A stretch of DNA of 15,802 nucleotides from Thermoflexales bacterium (GCA_007118795.1 SKQX01000073.1:1-15802); one strand, 5' to 3'; positions 1 to 7,303 are shown, counted from the first letter of the stretch. Notes: generated by a model not told the origin, from the letters alone. Translations and numbers: made by a program.

Positions 1-582
1 GAGGCCGCTGAGCGATTCGCTGGCAAGGTAGCGGCTGCCGCGGAGGGTGCTGCGGTCTCGGGTCAGTTCACCCTAACCATCACCGATGAGGAGGCGACGT
101 CCGCCCTCAAGTACTACCCCGTTGTGCTTCAGCGGGTCGACGGACTGCCCGCCGGGAATCTGACCCAGGTCGATGTCCCGGAAGAGCTAGAAGGCTTGGA
201 CCCGGAGGGATGGAGAGGTCTCAGCCAATGGCTGGATCGGCTGCCAGCCCTTGGTGATCGCGGATCGATCCACGATCTGATCGTGGAAGACCCGGCAGTC
301 ACCTTTAAGGGCAACGGGCAGACGATCTTTCTCGGCAGGGTTCGGTGGCTGTTTGCGAGGTTACCGTTCCGGGTCGTTCTGGCGCCGCGGGTGTCAGAGG
401 GAGAGCTGGTGCTCGACTTCGTCGAGGCCCAGGCAGGCCCATTTTCCGTGCCGCAAGCCGTCTTCAACTACCTGAACCGGGGTATGGCTCGGGCGCTCCT
501 CGCCGGCCAGGAGTACGTTGAGATCAGCGAGATTCAGCTCTCGGAGGGGGCTCTGGTTATCAGCGGGCGCCGACACCGGTAG
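1..582 (+). CDS. 5'-truncated hypothetical exported/lipoprotein-like protein
   Basis: The reading frame is open from the first base and ends at the TAG at 580-582, so the gene begins outside the window; 193 residues are visible. The opening reads as a linker and then a beta-strand segment, FTLTITDEEATSALKYY, followed by about 100 residues of alternating hydrophobic pattern. It ends in strand-like segments, EISEIQLSEGALVISGRR. This layout (TITEEE-type start, an 'LAPRVSEGELVLDF' middle, an 'I..IQ.SEG.L.ISG' end) resembles small secreted beta-sandwich proteins or lipoproteins common in Chloroflexota, loosely like DUF2993/DUF2140 lipid-binding folds. I could not assign a family firmly. No catalytic motif is visible, and the function is unknown. 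A GTG at 124 is an internal codon, not a start, because coding continues upstream without a stop. Confidence 0.75.
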   Translation, partial: EAAERFAGKVAAAAEGAAVSGQFTLTITDEEATSALKYYPVVLQRVDGLPAGNLTQVDVPEELEGLDPEGWRGLSQWLDRLPALGDRGSIHDLIVEDPAVTFKGNGQTIFLGRVRWLFARLPFRVVLAPRVSEGELVLDFVEAQAGPFSVPQAVFNYLNRGMARALLAGQEYVEISEIQLSEGALVISGRRHR

Positions 583-1201
583 CAGCATTCGTTAGCCTGT
601 CATCCCACGGAGAGGCCGTCGTGACTTCTCGATCGCCGTTCAGGAGGGTGCTGCCTCCGGCCGACAGGGGTCCAGGGGTGCCTGTCCGGGTGGGGTGGTG
701 GTCAGCTGTCGATTGTCGGACACCCAGGAGAGCTGGCGAGGCCGTCCACCCGCCGCCAAACCGCTGTTGACCAGAATCCTCCGCGCCGCCTGCGCTGGAC
801 GTGGTGTCCCGGCCAACCGGGCGAGGGCAGAGTCGTCCGCAGCAAACGCACGATCACAGCGAGCGTGGGAGGGATGGGTGGCGAGGGGTTCGCCGCCCGT
901 GATTCGAGTTACCTACCCTTAGCGTCGGAATGGCACACAGGAGTCGCGCCTCGGGCCGCGCAAGGCGCATGCGAAGGGTGGCGTCCTGCCGTGGAGCAGG
1001 CTAGACTCAGAGAGAGCAGGAGGTGGAGGTGGGAATCGTTGGCCCGCGAAGGACGGGCGCCAACATGGCGCGGAAGCTATCCCGCGGCAGGCACGGCGTC
1101 GTCGGGTACAACTGGAGCGTTGAAGTGGCTTAACAGCTGGAACCACTGGCGCCATAAGCGTGGCGGCTGTTGATCCAGTCGTGGACCCCGGGGGATGATT
1201 G
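583..1201. other. 619-bp gap without a convincing gene; hairpin-rich zwf upstream region
   Basis: Short open frames here (for example 695-922 and 865-1173) are Arg/Ala/Gly-rich, lack a ribosome site and look like GC-driven chance frames. Several inverted repeats are visible: GACAGG/CCTGTC at 663-668 and 681-686; a 10-bp stem with G-T pairs at 874-883 and 891-900; CCTGC/GCAGG at 985-1000; GCGCCA-ACA-TGGCGC near 1060; and AACAGC/GCTGTT at 1132-1137 and 1166-1171. I see no tRNA, no T-box core and no RNase P or tmRNA signature. It may include a long zwf leader, but no clear -35/-10 pair was found. Confidence 0.5.
1132..1171 (+). other. Stem-loop 30 nt upstream of zwf
   Basis: AACAGC (1132-1137) pairs with GCTGTT (1166-1171), and an inner CCAC/GTGG pair encloses the self-complementary TGGCGCCA. 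The structure ends 30 nt before the zwf ATG and leaves the Shine-Dalgarno GGGGGA (about 1190-1195) free. It could stabilise the message or act in a leader; no known riboswitch is recognised. Confidence 0.4.
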
Positions 1202-2668
1202 ATGAGTCCAATTGGTCGTTCGAAGCCGGCCACTGTGGTGATCTTTGGGGCGTCCGGTGACCTGACGCAGCGCAAGCTCGTGCCCGCCCTCCACACCCTG
1301 GCTTGTCGGCAGTTATTAGCGCCGGAGACCCGCGTAGTTGGCGTGGCTCGCACCGAGTTCTCGGATCAGGCATTTCGTGACCATCTGTACGACGGTATTG
1401 TCCGACACTCCCGGGCGGAGTCGGGGCCGGACGCCGCCTGCGAACTCTGGTCGGAGTGGTGTAAGAGCTACACATACATCGCGGGCGATCTCTCGGAGCC
1501 AGAGACCTATCAGCGCCTGGGCGACCGGCTGGAGACTTCTGACCGTGAGTTCGGGACCCGCGGCTGCGTCCTGTTCTACCTCGCCGTGCCGCCGGCTATC
1601 TACACGATGATCATCAGGCGACTGGGGAGGGCGGGGCTGAACCGTACCGACGCTGGGTGGCGCCGCGTTGTCGTCGAGAAGCCTTTTGGAAGGGACCTGG
1701 AGAGCGCACGGGAGCTCAATAGAGAGATCCACGAGGTGTTCCACGAGAGTCAGGTCTATCGGATTGATCACTATCTGGGCAAGGAGACGGTGCAGAACAT
1801 CATGAGTTTGCGGTTCGCCAACGCCATCTTCGAGCCGCTCTGGAACCGAAACTACATCGACCACGTTCAGATCAGCGTGACGGAGGCTGAAGGGGTTGCC
1901 CATCGTGCTGCTTACTACGAGCAAGCTGGGGTGCTACGCGACATGTTCCAGAATCACCTGATGCAGCTATTGACCCTGACGACGCTCGAGCCCCCGGTGG
2001 CGTTTGAGGCTGGGGTCCTGCGGGACGAAAAAGCCAAGGTTCTGAAGGCCGTTTCACCAATCACGGAGAGTGTGCGCGCCCAGTATCGCCGCTACCGTGA
2101 CGAGGAGGAGGTCGCCTCCGATTCGATGACGGCTACCTACGCTGCAGTCAAACTGCGGGTTGACAACTGGCGCTGGCGCGGCGTCCCCTTCTATCTGCGC
2201 TCGGGGAAGGGTCTCTCTCGCAAATCGACGGAGATCGCCATCGAGTTCAAGGACGTTCCGCATCTCATGTTCGACATCGATCCGGACAACGATATGACGC
2301 CGGATGTACTCTCCCTGTGTCTGCAGCCCAACGAGGGCATCCATCTCCAGTTTCAGGCGAAGGAGCCCGGGGCTGGGATGCATACCCGGCCTGTCGCCCT
2401 GGAGTTTCGCTATGCGGAGCATTTCGGGGCCGGCGCGCTGCCCGACGCTTACGAGCGTTTACTCCTTGACGCCCTCAAAGGTGATGCCTCCCTCTTCGCC
2501 CGTGCCGACGAGATCGAGCTCTCGTGGTCCATCATCGATCCGCTGGTCGATCAGTGGGAGAAGGAGAGCGAGCCCCCTCTAGCGTTCTACGAGTCCGGCA
2601 CCGGGGGTCCGGCCGAGGCCGACAACCTGCTGGGCCGGGACGGGCGGGCCTGGCACGAGCACTGTTAG
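1202..2668 (+). CDS. zwf: Glucose-6-phosphate 1-dehydrogenase
   Basis: Cytoplasmic enzyme that oxidises glucose 6-phosphate to 6-phosphogluconolactone and reduces NADP+ (or NAD+), the first step of the oxidative pentose phosphate pathway. The 488 residues match the usual family length (about 480-510). The N-terminal Rossmann fingerprint GASGDLTQRK starts at residue 16. EKPFGRD and the substrate-binding RIDHYLGKE (residues 187-195, His190) follow, and the general-base histidine lies in RDMFQNH (His252). The beta+alpha C-terminal domain is complete. ATG 1202 is chosen over the TTG at 1199 because GGGGGA lies about 6 nt upstream and homologues start a few residues before the fingerprint. pgl follows after 22 nt, so the two probably share a transcript. 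No gnd or opcA is present in the window. Confidence 0.97.
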   Translation: MSPIGRSKPATVVIFGASGDLTQRKLVPALHTLACRQLLAPETRVVGVARTEFSDQAFRDHLYDGIVRHSRAESGPDAACELWSEWCKSYTYIAGDLSEPETYQRLGDRLETSDREFGTRGCVLFYLAVPPAIYTMIIRRLGRAGLNRTDAGWRRVVVEKPFGRDLESARELNREIHEVFHESQVYRIDHYLGKETVQNIMSLRFANAIFEPLWNRNYIDHVQISVTEAEGVAHRAAYYEQAGVLRDMFQNHLMQLLTLTTLEPPVAFEAGVLRDEKAKVLKAVSPITESVRAQYRRYRDEEEVASDSMTATYAAVKLRVDNWRWRGVPFYLRSGKGLSRKSTEIAIEFKDVPHLMFDIDPDNDMTPDVLSLCLQPNEGIHLQFQAKEPGAGMHTRPVALEFRYAEHFGAGALPDAYERLLLDALKGDASLFARADEIELSWSIIDPLVDQWEKESEPPLAFYESGTGGPAEADNLLGRDGRAWHEHC

Positions 2669-2690
2669 CTGGAAAGCCGGGAAGGTGGCT

Positions 2691-3407
2691 GTGACGCAGT
2701 TCTTGGTTTGCCGCGACGCGGATCGTCTCGCCCTGGCCGCGGCAGATTTGTTCGCCAAGCTGGCCCGTGACGCCATCGCCCAGCGCCAGCGATTTGCGGT
2801 GGCCCTTGCCGGAGGCTCCACACCGCGGCCAGCCTATGGCCTGCTGGCGGAGGAGCCGTTGAGCGGGAGGATCGACTGGCCCCGCGTTGAGGTCTTCTGG
2901 GGCGACGAGCGGTGCGTCCCTCCCTCCCATCCGGATAGCAACTACCGTATGACGCGTCGGGCGCTCCTGGACCGGGTGCCGATTCCGGGGGGGAACGTGC
3001 ACCGCGTGCGAGGGGAGCTGCCGCCCGAGGAGGCCGCCGCGCACTACCGTCTGGAACTCCAGATGGTCATGGGGGGAGGCGGACGCTTCGATCTTATCCT
3101 CCTCGGTATGGGCACCGACGGGCATACCGCCTCTCTCTTCCCGGAAACTGCGGTGCTGAACGATGAGGAGTGCTCATTTGTGGCTGTCTATGTGGAGCGT
3201 ATGGGTTCGTGGCGCCTGACGCTCACACTGCCGACCATCAATGCGGCGCGCCACGTGGTATTCCTGGTCTCCGGGGAGAGTAAGGCAGAGGCTCTGGCCC
3301 GGGTCTGGTCCGGTGAACGGCTGCCGGCTGCCTTGGTGCAGCCAGCCGAAGGTGAGTTGATGTGGCTCGTGGATCGCGATGCCGCAGCGGGTCTGGTGCC
3401 TGGGTAA
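2691..3407 (+). CDS. pgl: 6-phosphogluconolactonase, DevB/SOL type
   Basis: Hydrolyses 6-phosphogluconolactone to 6-phosphogluconate, directly downstream of the zwf reaction in the cytoplasm. The product is 238 residues, the typical length of the DevB/SOL family (a relative of glucosamine-6-phosphate isomerase). Visible motifs are ALAGGSTPRPAYGLL (residues 38-52), VEVFWGDERCVPP, SNYRMTRRALL, and GMGTDGHTASLFP starting at residue 139, with His145 the expected catalytic residue. Two in-frame GTG starts exist. GTG 2691 is preferred because GGGAAGG (2679-2685) lies 5 nt upstream; GTG 2685 would sit on that site and has only the weaker GGAAAG at 2671. The gap to zwf is 22 nt, with no promoter or terminator seen, consistent with a zwf-pgl operon. 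Confidence 0.95.
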   Translation: MTQFLVCRDADRLALAAADLFAKLARDAIAQRQRFAVALAGGSTPRPAYGLLAEEPLSGRIDWPRVEVFWGDERCVPPSHPDSNYRMTRRALLDRVPIPGGNVHRVRGELPPEEAAAHYRLELQMVMGGGGRFDLILLGMGTDGHTASLFPETAVLNDEECSFVAVYVERMGSWRLTLTLPTINAARHVVFLVSGESKAEALARVWSGERLPAALVQPAEGELMWLVDRDAAAGLVPG

Positions 3408-3489
3408 GATTCATCGCACTTGCCTCGTCTAAGAGGTGGAAGGGACGATAGTCCTTGAGCCGAGATTTGCTCTAGGGGAGGCTAGTGGG

Positions 3490-4557
3490 ATGGACACCAA
3501 GAACGACAGGTTTGGGACGGGCGGATCTAGACTGTCGCGGCGTGAGCTGCTGAAGAGTATGGCCTGCGGCGGGCTGGTGTTGACGGGGGCAGCGAGTTTG
3601 CTTTCAGGCTGTGCGCGGCAGGTGCGGGAGCTCGATGAACGGCTGACCGGCGACCGCGAAAGGGATGAAGGGGAGACCGCTGAGGCGCGGGCGCTGACCT
3701 ATCGACTGCCAACGGAGGACGGCGATTGGATTCCACCGGTTTCGCACGTCGCGCGTCTGCCGACTGATCAAGGGGAGATTCGCGTTGAAGGTCTTGGGAC
3801 CTTCGGCTTCGACTCCAGCCATGTGGAGACCGTTCGCTCGGACATCTTCCGACCAGGCCACTTCTCGCTGTTCGACATCCTGGTTCATCTGTCGGAGAAG
3901 GGCGACCTGGTCCTCGACTACCACTTCGACGAGGCGCTGGACGCGCACGTCATTGACGGGGTCGACGGCGAAGAAGGATGGTGGTACAACGCGCACTACC
4001 CGGCGGGATGGTTCGAAGCCAGCGTCACCCGGATGGACCACTACCCTTACAAGAATGGCACGGTGGTGCGCCTGGACCGGGTCAGGGCGGACCGGGTAGC
4101 GACCATATATGAGACGTATCGTGAGGAGATGCAGCGTCTGGCGGTCAACGGGGGACAAGTCGTGATCCCTGATGTGACGATTCGTGTGCCCGGCGGACGA
4201 GTTGACTTTGAGGATGTCGTGGTGAATGCCCATGACGCGCGGAGCGATATGCTCCAGCCAGGTGTCGTCACGGCGCTGGATGCCATCATCAGCCTGGCAG
4301 AGCAGGGGCAGATATCCGATTTGGAGTTGACTTGGTACGAGCGCATTGGCAGGGCGGACCCAGTCGACAGCTACTGGGTCGAGCGCATAAATGACCACAT
4401 CGCCACCGGGGGGTGTGGTTTCGTCTATGAGTGCGGCCCCCGGGAGTTCTCGGGTTTCGCGGGGGCACACAACCACATCCCGGCTGATGTTCAGGTGAGT
4501 CGCTCGCCAGAGTACGCGCTATGGTTCTGGATCTGTCTGGGGCGTGGGGTGCTGTAG
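3490..4557 (+). CDS. Tat-exported lipoprotein with two related domains (DUF4430-like), function unknown
   Basis: 355 residues from ATG 3490, preceded by GGGGAGG about 8 nt upstream; an upstream GTG at 3436 lacks such a site. The N-terminus has a twin-arginine motif (SRRELLK, residues 16-22), a hydrophobic core and a lipobox LLSGC with Cys41. That predicts Tat export, possibly already folded or cofactor-bearing, and lipid anchoring outside the membrane. A charged linker (about 42-75) follows. Two related segments are visible: residues 116-138 and 251-273 both read RSD-x3-PG-x5-D-x4-L-x-E-x-G, each followed by a beta-rich, Trp/Tyr-rich half (GWWYNAHY near 163-170; GGCGFVYECG near 307-316). The second half also carries HNHIP (328-331 region). 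The folding pattern recalls DUF4430 (cobalamin-carrier C-terminal-like), but this is tentative. The DUF4405 gene starts 3 nt after the stop, implying a joint role. Confidence 0.85.
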   Translation: MDTKNDRFGTGGSRLSRRELLKSMACGGLVLTGAASLLSGCARQVRELDERLTGDRERDEGETAEARALTYRLPTEDGDWIPPVSHVARLPTDQGEIRVEGLGTFGFDSSHVETVRSDIFRPGHFSLFDILVHLSEKGDLVLDYHFDEALDAHVIDGVDGEEGWWYNAHYPAGWFEASVTRMDHYPYKNGTVVRLDRVRADRVATIYETYREEMQRLAVNGGQVVIPDVTIRVPGGRVDFEDVVVNAHDARSDMLQPGVVTALDAIISLAEQGQISDLELTWYERIGRADPVDSYWVERINDHIATGGCGFVYECGPREFSGFAGAHNHIPADVQVSRSPEYALWFWICLGRGVL

Positions 4558-4560
4558 ATA

Positions 4561-4857
4561 ATGAGCCCGTCTACCAAGAACTACCTTCTGGATGTCGTGA
4601 TGGCTCTTCTAGCTGTGGCTGTGGGCGTGTCGGCCTTCATGCTTTGGGTGGTATTGCCTCAAGGTTTCTTCGCGGCTCGCTTGCTCTGGTTGGACATCCA
4701 CAAGTGGACCGGACTGCTCCTCGCGGTGGCCGTGTGTCTCCACGTGGTCTTTCACTGGAAGTGGTTGGTTCGGACGACGCGGCGCCTTCTGACTCGGATA
4801 TCCAAAGAGGTGCCAGCGAGCGCTCAGCGGACTCGGAGTGAACAGGACAGAGGTTGA
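4561..4857 (+). CDS. Small DUF4405-type membrane protein (cytochrome b-like helices)
   Basis: 98 residues with two hydrophobic helices (about 8-32 and 44-64) and a basic, polar C-terminal tail, probably cytoplasmic. The second helix region has three histidines in the arrangement DIHKWTGLLLAVAVCLHVVFHW, the pattern of DUF4405 proteins, which resemble part of a membrane cytochrome b and could bind haem. The start lies 3 nt after the stop of the Tat lipoprotein gene. No good ribosome site precedes it, so translation is probably coupled. The pairing suggests the lipoprotein works at the outer face of the membrane next to this subunit, for instance in electron transfer; that is inference. No cytochrome c, Fe-S or molybdenum partner is nearby. 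Confidence 0.8.
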   Translation: MSPSTKNYLLDVVMALLAVAVGVSAFMLWVVLPQGFFAARLLWLDIHKWTGLLLAVAVCLHVVFHWKWLVRTTRRLLTRISKEVPASAQRTRSEQDRG

Positions 4858-5107
4858 GAGCTGGGTGCGGAACGGGTTGGTTATGACATCAGGTGCCCGC
4901 CCCGGGTCCGAGGGCGTCCGCCTCACTGAGGCTGATATCGTCACCGGTGGCTGGTGGTCGCGTTGGCGCTGTCCCTCCGCGACGCCGAAGGGGAAGACGA
5001 CTAACGTGCGCTGAGGGAGATCGCCCGGCGATCCGGGCTCAACGTCCAGTTCGGGAACGCCAGTCTTAGCGTTTGACTCGTTCCGCGTATCGAGGCAAAC
5101 GGGGTGA

Positions 5108-5152
5108 ATACCATCAAAGTCCTCGGCTTTCTGGAGCCGAAGATGATGGTAT
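5108..5152. promoter_or_regulatory. Nested inverted repeat overlapping the EamA -10 element
   Basis: Outer arms ATACCATCA (5108-5116) and TGATGGTAT (5144-5152) are perfect 9-bp complements. Inside them TCGGCT (5123-5128) and AGCCGA (5135-5140) form a second perfect arm pair. The right outer arm runs into the TATAAT hexamer at 5150-5155, so a protein bound there would occlude RNA polymerase. There is no T-tract, which argues against an intrinsic terminator. Confidence 0.55.
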
Positions 5153-5155
5153 AAT
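5147..5155 (+). promoter_or_regulatory. Extended -10 promoter of the EamA gene
   Basis: TGG-TATAAT (5147-5155) is a perfect -10 hexamer with the TGn extension. The -35 region at 16-18 bp spacing is poor (CTTTCT or TTTCTG), as is common for extended -10 promoters. The predicted start of transcription is near 5162, only about 3 nt before the GTG at 5165. Confidence 0.6.
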
Positions 5156-5164
5156 CGGCCTATT

Positions 5165-6094
5165 GTGGCTTCAAACCGGGGATCGCACGACGTGCCCATC
5201 GGGCAGAGGCCGTTCCAGCGTGGCCAGGTCAGACCCTATCTTGGCGTTGGCTTCGGCGTCGTCACCGTTTCGGCTGCCGCCATTCTGATCAGGCTTGCTC
5301 AGGCGGAGTTGCACTCCATAGTCGTCGCCGCCTGGCGCCTGGCCCTGGCCACTTTGATCCTGGCGCCCGTGGCGCTGATCGGGTTCCGCCGGGAGTTCCG
5401 ATCCCTCACGTCGAGGGACTGGCGTAATGCATTTCTCTCGGGCTTGCTCCTGGCGATTCACTTCGGAACCTGGATCAGCTCTCTGGCCTTGACGACCGTG
5501 GCCGCCTCCGTGATGCTGGTCTGGACGAGCCCGATCTTCGTTGGCCTCGGTTCTCAGCTGCTCCTCGGTGAGCGGCTTACGCGGGGCATGAGGGTGGCGC
5601 TGGTGGCTGTGATCCTCGGAAGCGTGATCATTGGAGTCGGGGACCTAGGCCAGGGGACCCATCGGCTATTGGGTGACCTCCTGGCGCTGATGGGGGCGAT
5701 ATCTGGGGCCGGCTATTTCCTCATCGGACGGAGCCTGCGGAGAAGGGTCTCGCTCCTGGCCTACGTCGTGCCTGTGTACGCATCTGCCGCGGTGGTCTTG
5801 ATAGCGGTTATGTTGGCTGCTGGCCTGGGACCAGTGCCCCAGCAGCCGCAGACGTGGCTGTGGCTGGTCTTAATGGCTATCGGGCCGCAGATCCTGGGCC
5901 ATTCGTCGCTGAACTGGGCGCTCCGTTACCTTTCGGCCACCTTCGTGAGTGTGGCCACCCTGGGAGAGCCGATCGGCGCCACACTGTTGGCCTGGTGGGT
6001 GCTGGGAGAGCCGCCCACGCCCTGGGCCGTGGCGGGAGGGGCACTGATTCTATCGGGGATCGTCGTCGCTTCGCGGGCTGAACGGCGGAGCTGA
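5165..6094 (+). CDS. EamA/DMT-family transporter (10 helices)
   Basis: 309 residues from GTG 5165, with ten hydrophobic segments arranged as two five-helix EamA repeats. The first half contains VVAAWRLALATLIL and TTVAASVMLVWTSPIFVGLGSQLLLGERLT; the second contains SSLNWALRYLSATFVSVATLGEPIGATLLAWWVLGE, with the conserved 'GE' turn near the end of each repeat. Members of this drug/metabolite transporter superfamily export amino acids, nucleosides or other metabolites; the substrate cannot be inferred. Two starts are possible: GTG 5165, which fits the promoter only as a near-leaderless message, or GTG 5192, which has GGGGA (5178-5182) about 9 nt upstream and gives 300 residues. The first hydrophobic helix begins after both. 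The gene converges on rsgA with a 42-bp gap in which no terminator is seen. Confidence 0.92.
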   Translation: MASNRGSHDVPIGQRPFQRGQVRPYLGVGFGVVTVSAAAILIRLAQAELHSIVVAAWRLALATLILAPVALIGFRREFRSLTSRDWRNAFLSGLLLAIHFGTWISSLALTTVAASVMLVWTSPIFVGLGSQLLLGERLTRGMRVALVAVILGSVIIGVGDLGQGTHRLLGDLLALMGAISGAGYFLIGRSLRRRVSLLAYVVPVYASAAVVLIAVMLAAGLGPVPQQPQTWLWLVLMAIGPQILGHSSLNWALRYLSATFVSVATLGEPIGATLLAWWVLGEPPTPWAVAGGALILSGIVVASRAERRS

Positions 6095-6136
6095 CCGAGC
6101 TGATGACGCGAATCGGGGGAAGGGCCTACTCCCTGG

Positions 6137-7141
6137 CTACTCCTCGTCGATGCCCCACCAGTACATGTCGGCCAGCTTCTGGTGCTCCTCCCGAAGCCTC
6201 ATGTAGCTCTCGTAGCGGTGTTCGCTGACGACTCCTTCTTCGACCGCCTCCTTGACAGCGCAACCGGGCTCCACCGTATGACTGCAGTCCGAGAACCGGC
6301 AGTCAGCCACCAGGGGTGCGATGTCGGGGAAATAGGCGTCGATCTCTTCTGGATCCATATCGAAGAGGGCGAGGGCCCGGATCCCGGGTGTGTCGGCCAC
6401 CCATCCCTGTTCGGAGGCGGACCCGTTCACGGGAACCAATTGGGGTACGACGGTGGTGTGCCGGCCCTTTCGGGTGGCCCGGCTCACCTCCCGCACGCGC
6501 AGGCCCAGCCCGGGCTGCATCGCGTTCAGTAGGCTGGTCTTCCCCGCTCCTGAGGGACCAACCAGGGCGGATATCCGCCCCACGAGCAGCCCGTGTAACT
6601 CCTCTACCCCGGTGCCCGTCTTGGCGCTGGTGTAGACGACGCGGTAGTCGATCTCCTCATAGATGTCGAAGAGATCGTGGGCTTCTGGCTCCGAAACCAG
6701 ATCGAACTTGTTGGCGCACACCACCGCTGGTATCTCCTGCAGCTCGGCTCCCACCAAAAGCCGGTCTAGCATGCGGAGGCGGGGCTCGGGTTCGGCGCAG
6801 GCGAAGACGAAGACGACGTGATCGGGATTGGCGATGATGACCTGCTCGCGCTCGGAGAGATAGCCGCGTCGCGTCCAGTGACGGGAGCCTCGTCCGGCAG
6901 AGGGGGCCAGTCGGGCCAGGGCCCGCTCCCGCTCGGCGACTTCCTCTATCATGCCCTCGATCATCCCGCCGTCCTCGACGGGGCTGATCCGCACCTGGTC
7001 ACCCACGGCCACCAGATCGGTGTCGCGCCACTCCTCCTTCAGGCGGCCCCGCAAGCGACAGGTGAAGTCCCCCTCCTCGGTATGAACCGTGAAGAAGCCG
7101 CTCTGGGCCTTGATGACCAATCCCTCGATCAGATCAGACAT
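6137..7141 (-). CDS. rsgA: Ribosome small-subunit-dependent GTPase A
   Basis: RsgA (YjeQ) is a cytoplasmic circularly permuted GTPase that checks late maturation of the 30S subunit. At 334 residues it is slightly longer than many homologues. An N-terminal OB-fold (about 1-75) precedes the permuted G domain in the expected order: G4 NKFD (144-147), TSAKTGTG as G5 (171-178), G1 GPSGAGKT (195-202) and G3 DTPG (250-253). The C-terminal zinc site is C281-x4-C286-x-H288-x5-C294. ATG 7141 is the natural start, although no strong Shine-Dalgarno lies directly before it. A consensus-like promoter is 49 nt upstream. Divergent from the glycosidase gene, convergent with the EamA gene. Confidence 0.97.
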   Translation of the reverse strand: MSDLIEGLVIKAQSGFFTVHTEEGDFTCRLRGRLKEEWRDTDLVAVGDQVRISPVEDGGMIEGMIEEVAERERALARLAPSAGRGSRHWTRRGYLSEREQVIIANPDHVVFVFACAEPEPRLRMLDRLLVGAELQEIPAVVCANKFDLVSEPEAHDLFDIYEEIDYRVVYTSAKTGTGVEELHGLLVGRISALVGPSGAGKTSLLNAMQPGLGLRVREVSRATRKGRHTTVVPQLVPVNGSASEQGWVADTPGIRALALFDMDPEEIDAYFPDIAPLVADCRFSDCSHTVEPGCAVKEAVEEGVVSEHRYESYMRLREEHQKLADMYWWGIDEE

Positions 7142-7189
7142 AGTGCCGGGAGGTCAGGAGACCTTACTCCTACCTCGCTCTGGGTTGTG

Positions 7190-7217
7190 ATTGTAACGCA
7201 TCCTGGGGCAGTGTCAA
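7190..7217 (-). promoter_or_regulatory. sigma70-type promoter of rsgA
   Basis: On the minus strand the -35 TTGACA (7217-7212) is perfect and the -10 TACAAT (7195-7190) differs by one base, with a 16-bp spacer. Predicted transcription start near 7183, giving a leader of about 42 nt. Confidence 0.75.
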
Positions 7218-7266
7218 CAGACGGCTGTCAGGTTCCGCGGGTTGACTGGCCTTGCCGCGTAGGTAA

Positions 7267-7303
7267 TCGCTCCGTCCCCGGCGTGTGCCGGAGAGAGGAG
7301 CGA
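7267..7303. repeat. Nested inverted repeat in the divergent region
   Basis: Outer arms TCGCTCC (7267-7273) and GGAGCGA (7297-7303) are perfect complements. Inner arms CCGGC (7278-7282) and GCCGG (7287-7291) enclose the loop GTGT. It lies about 50 bp upstream of the rsgA -35 and has no T-tract. It could be a regulator site or the end of an unseen small RNA. Confidence 0.4.

Larger units (their letters stand above)
4858..5164. other. 307-bp gap with possible gene debris before the EamA gene
   Basis: No intact gene. A 43-codon frame runs 4883-5014 (ATG to TGA) without a ribosome site. In another frame, from about 5008 to 5157, codons read as ALREIARRSGLNVQFGNASLSV, a stop, then LVPRIEANGVNTIKVLGFLE and a second stop. 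The composition looks protein-like, as if a small gene had been broken by a frameshift and a stop, but I recognise no family. The right end carries a nested inverted repeat and the EamA promoter, listed separately. Confidence 0.35.

Noticed and set aside
873..920. tRNA-like T-arm (GATTCGAG) at 900-908
   Set aside because: The flanking bases do not pair as a T-stem and no acceptor or anticodon arm could be built.
695..1173. Overlapping short plus-strand open frames (75 and 102 codons) before zwf
   Set aside because: Arg/Ala/Gly/Trp-rich, mutually overlapping, without ribosome sites or recognisable motifs; typical chance frames in GC-rich DNA.
1000..1200. T-box-like leader before zwf (fragments such as GTGGC and GGAACCACTGG)
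   Set aside because: No specifier loop, no TGGNACCGCG antiterminator core, and zwf is not a T-box target.
1316..1924. 202-codon antisense frame within zwf
   Set aside because: Lies wholly opposite conserved zwf catalytic motifs and has no family features.
3604..4476. Long antisense frame (290 codons) opposite the Tat lipoprotein gene
   Set aside because: The sense strand has a clear Tat signal, lipobox and internal repeat; the antisense product shows no domain and is Arg/Pro/Val-biased.
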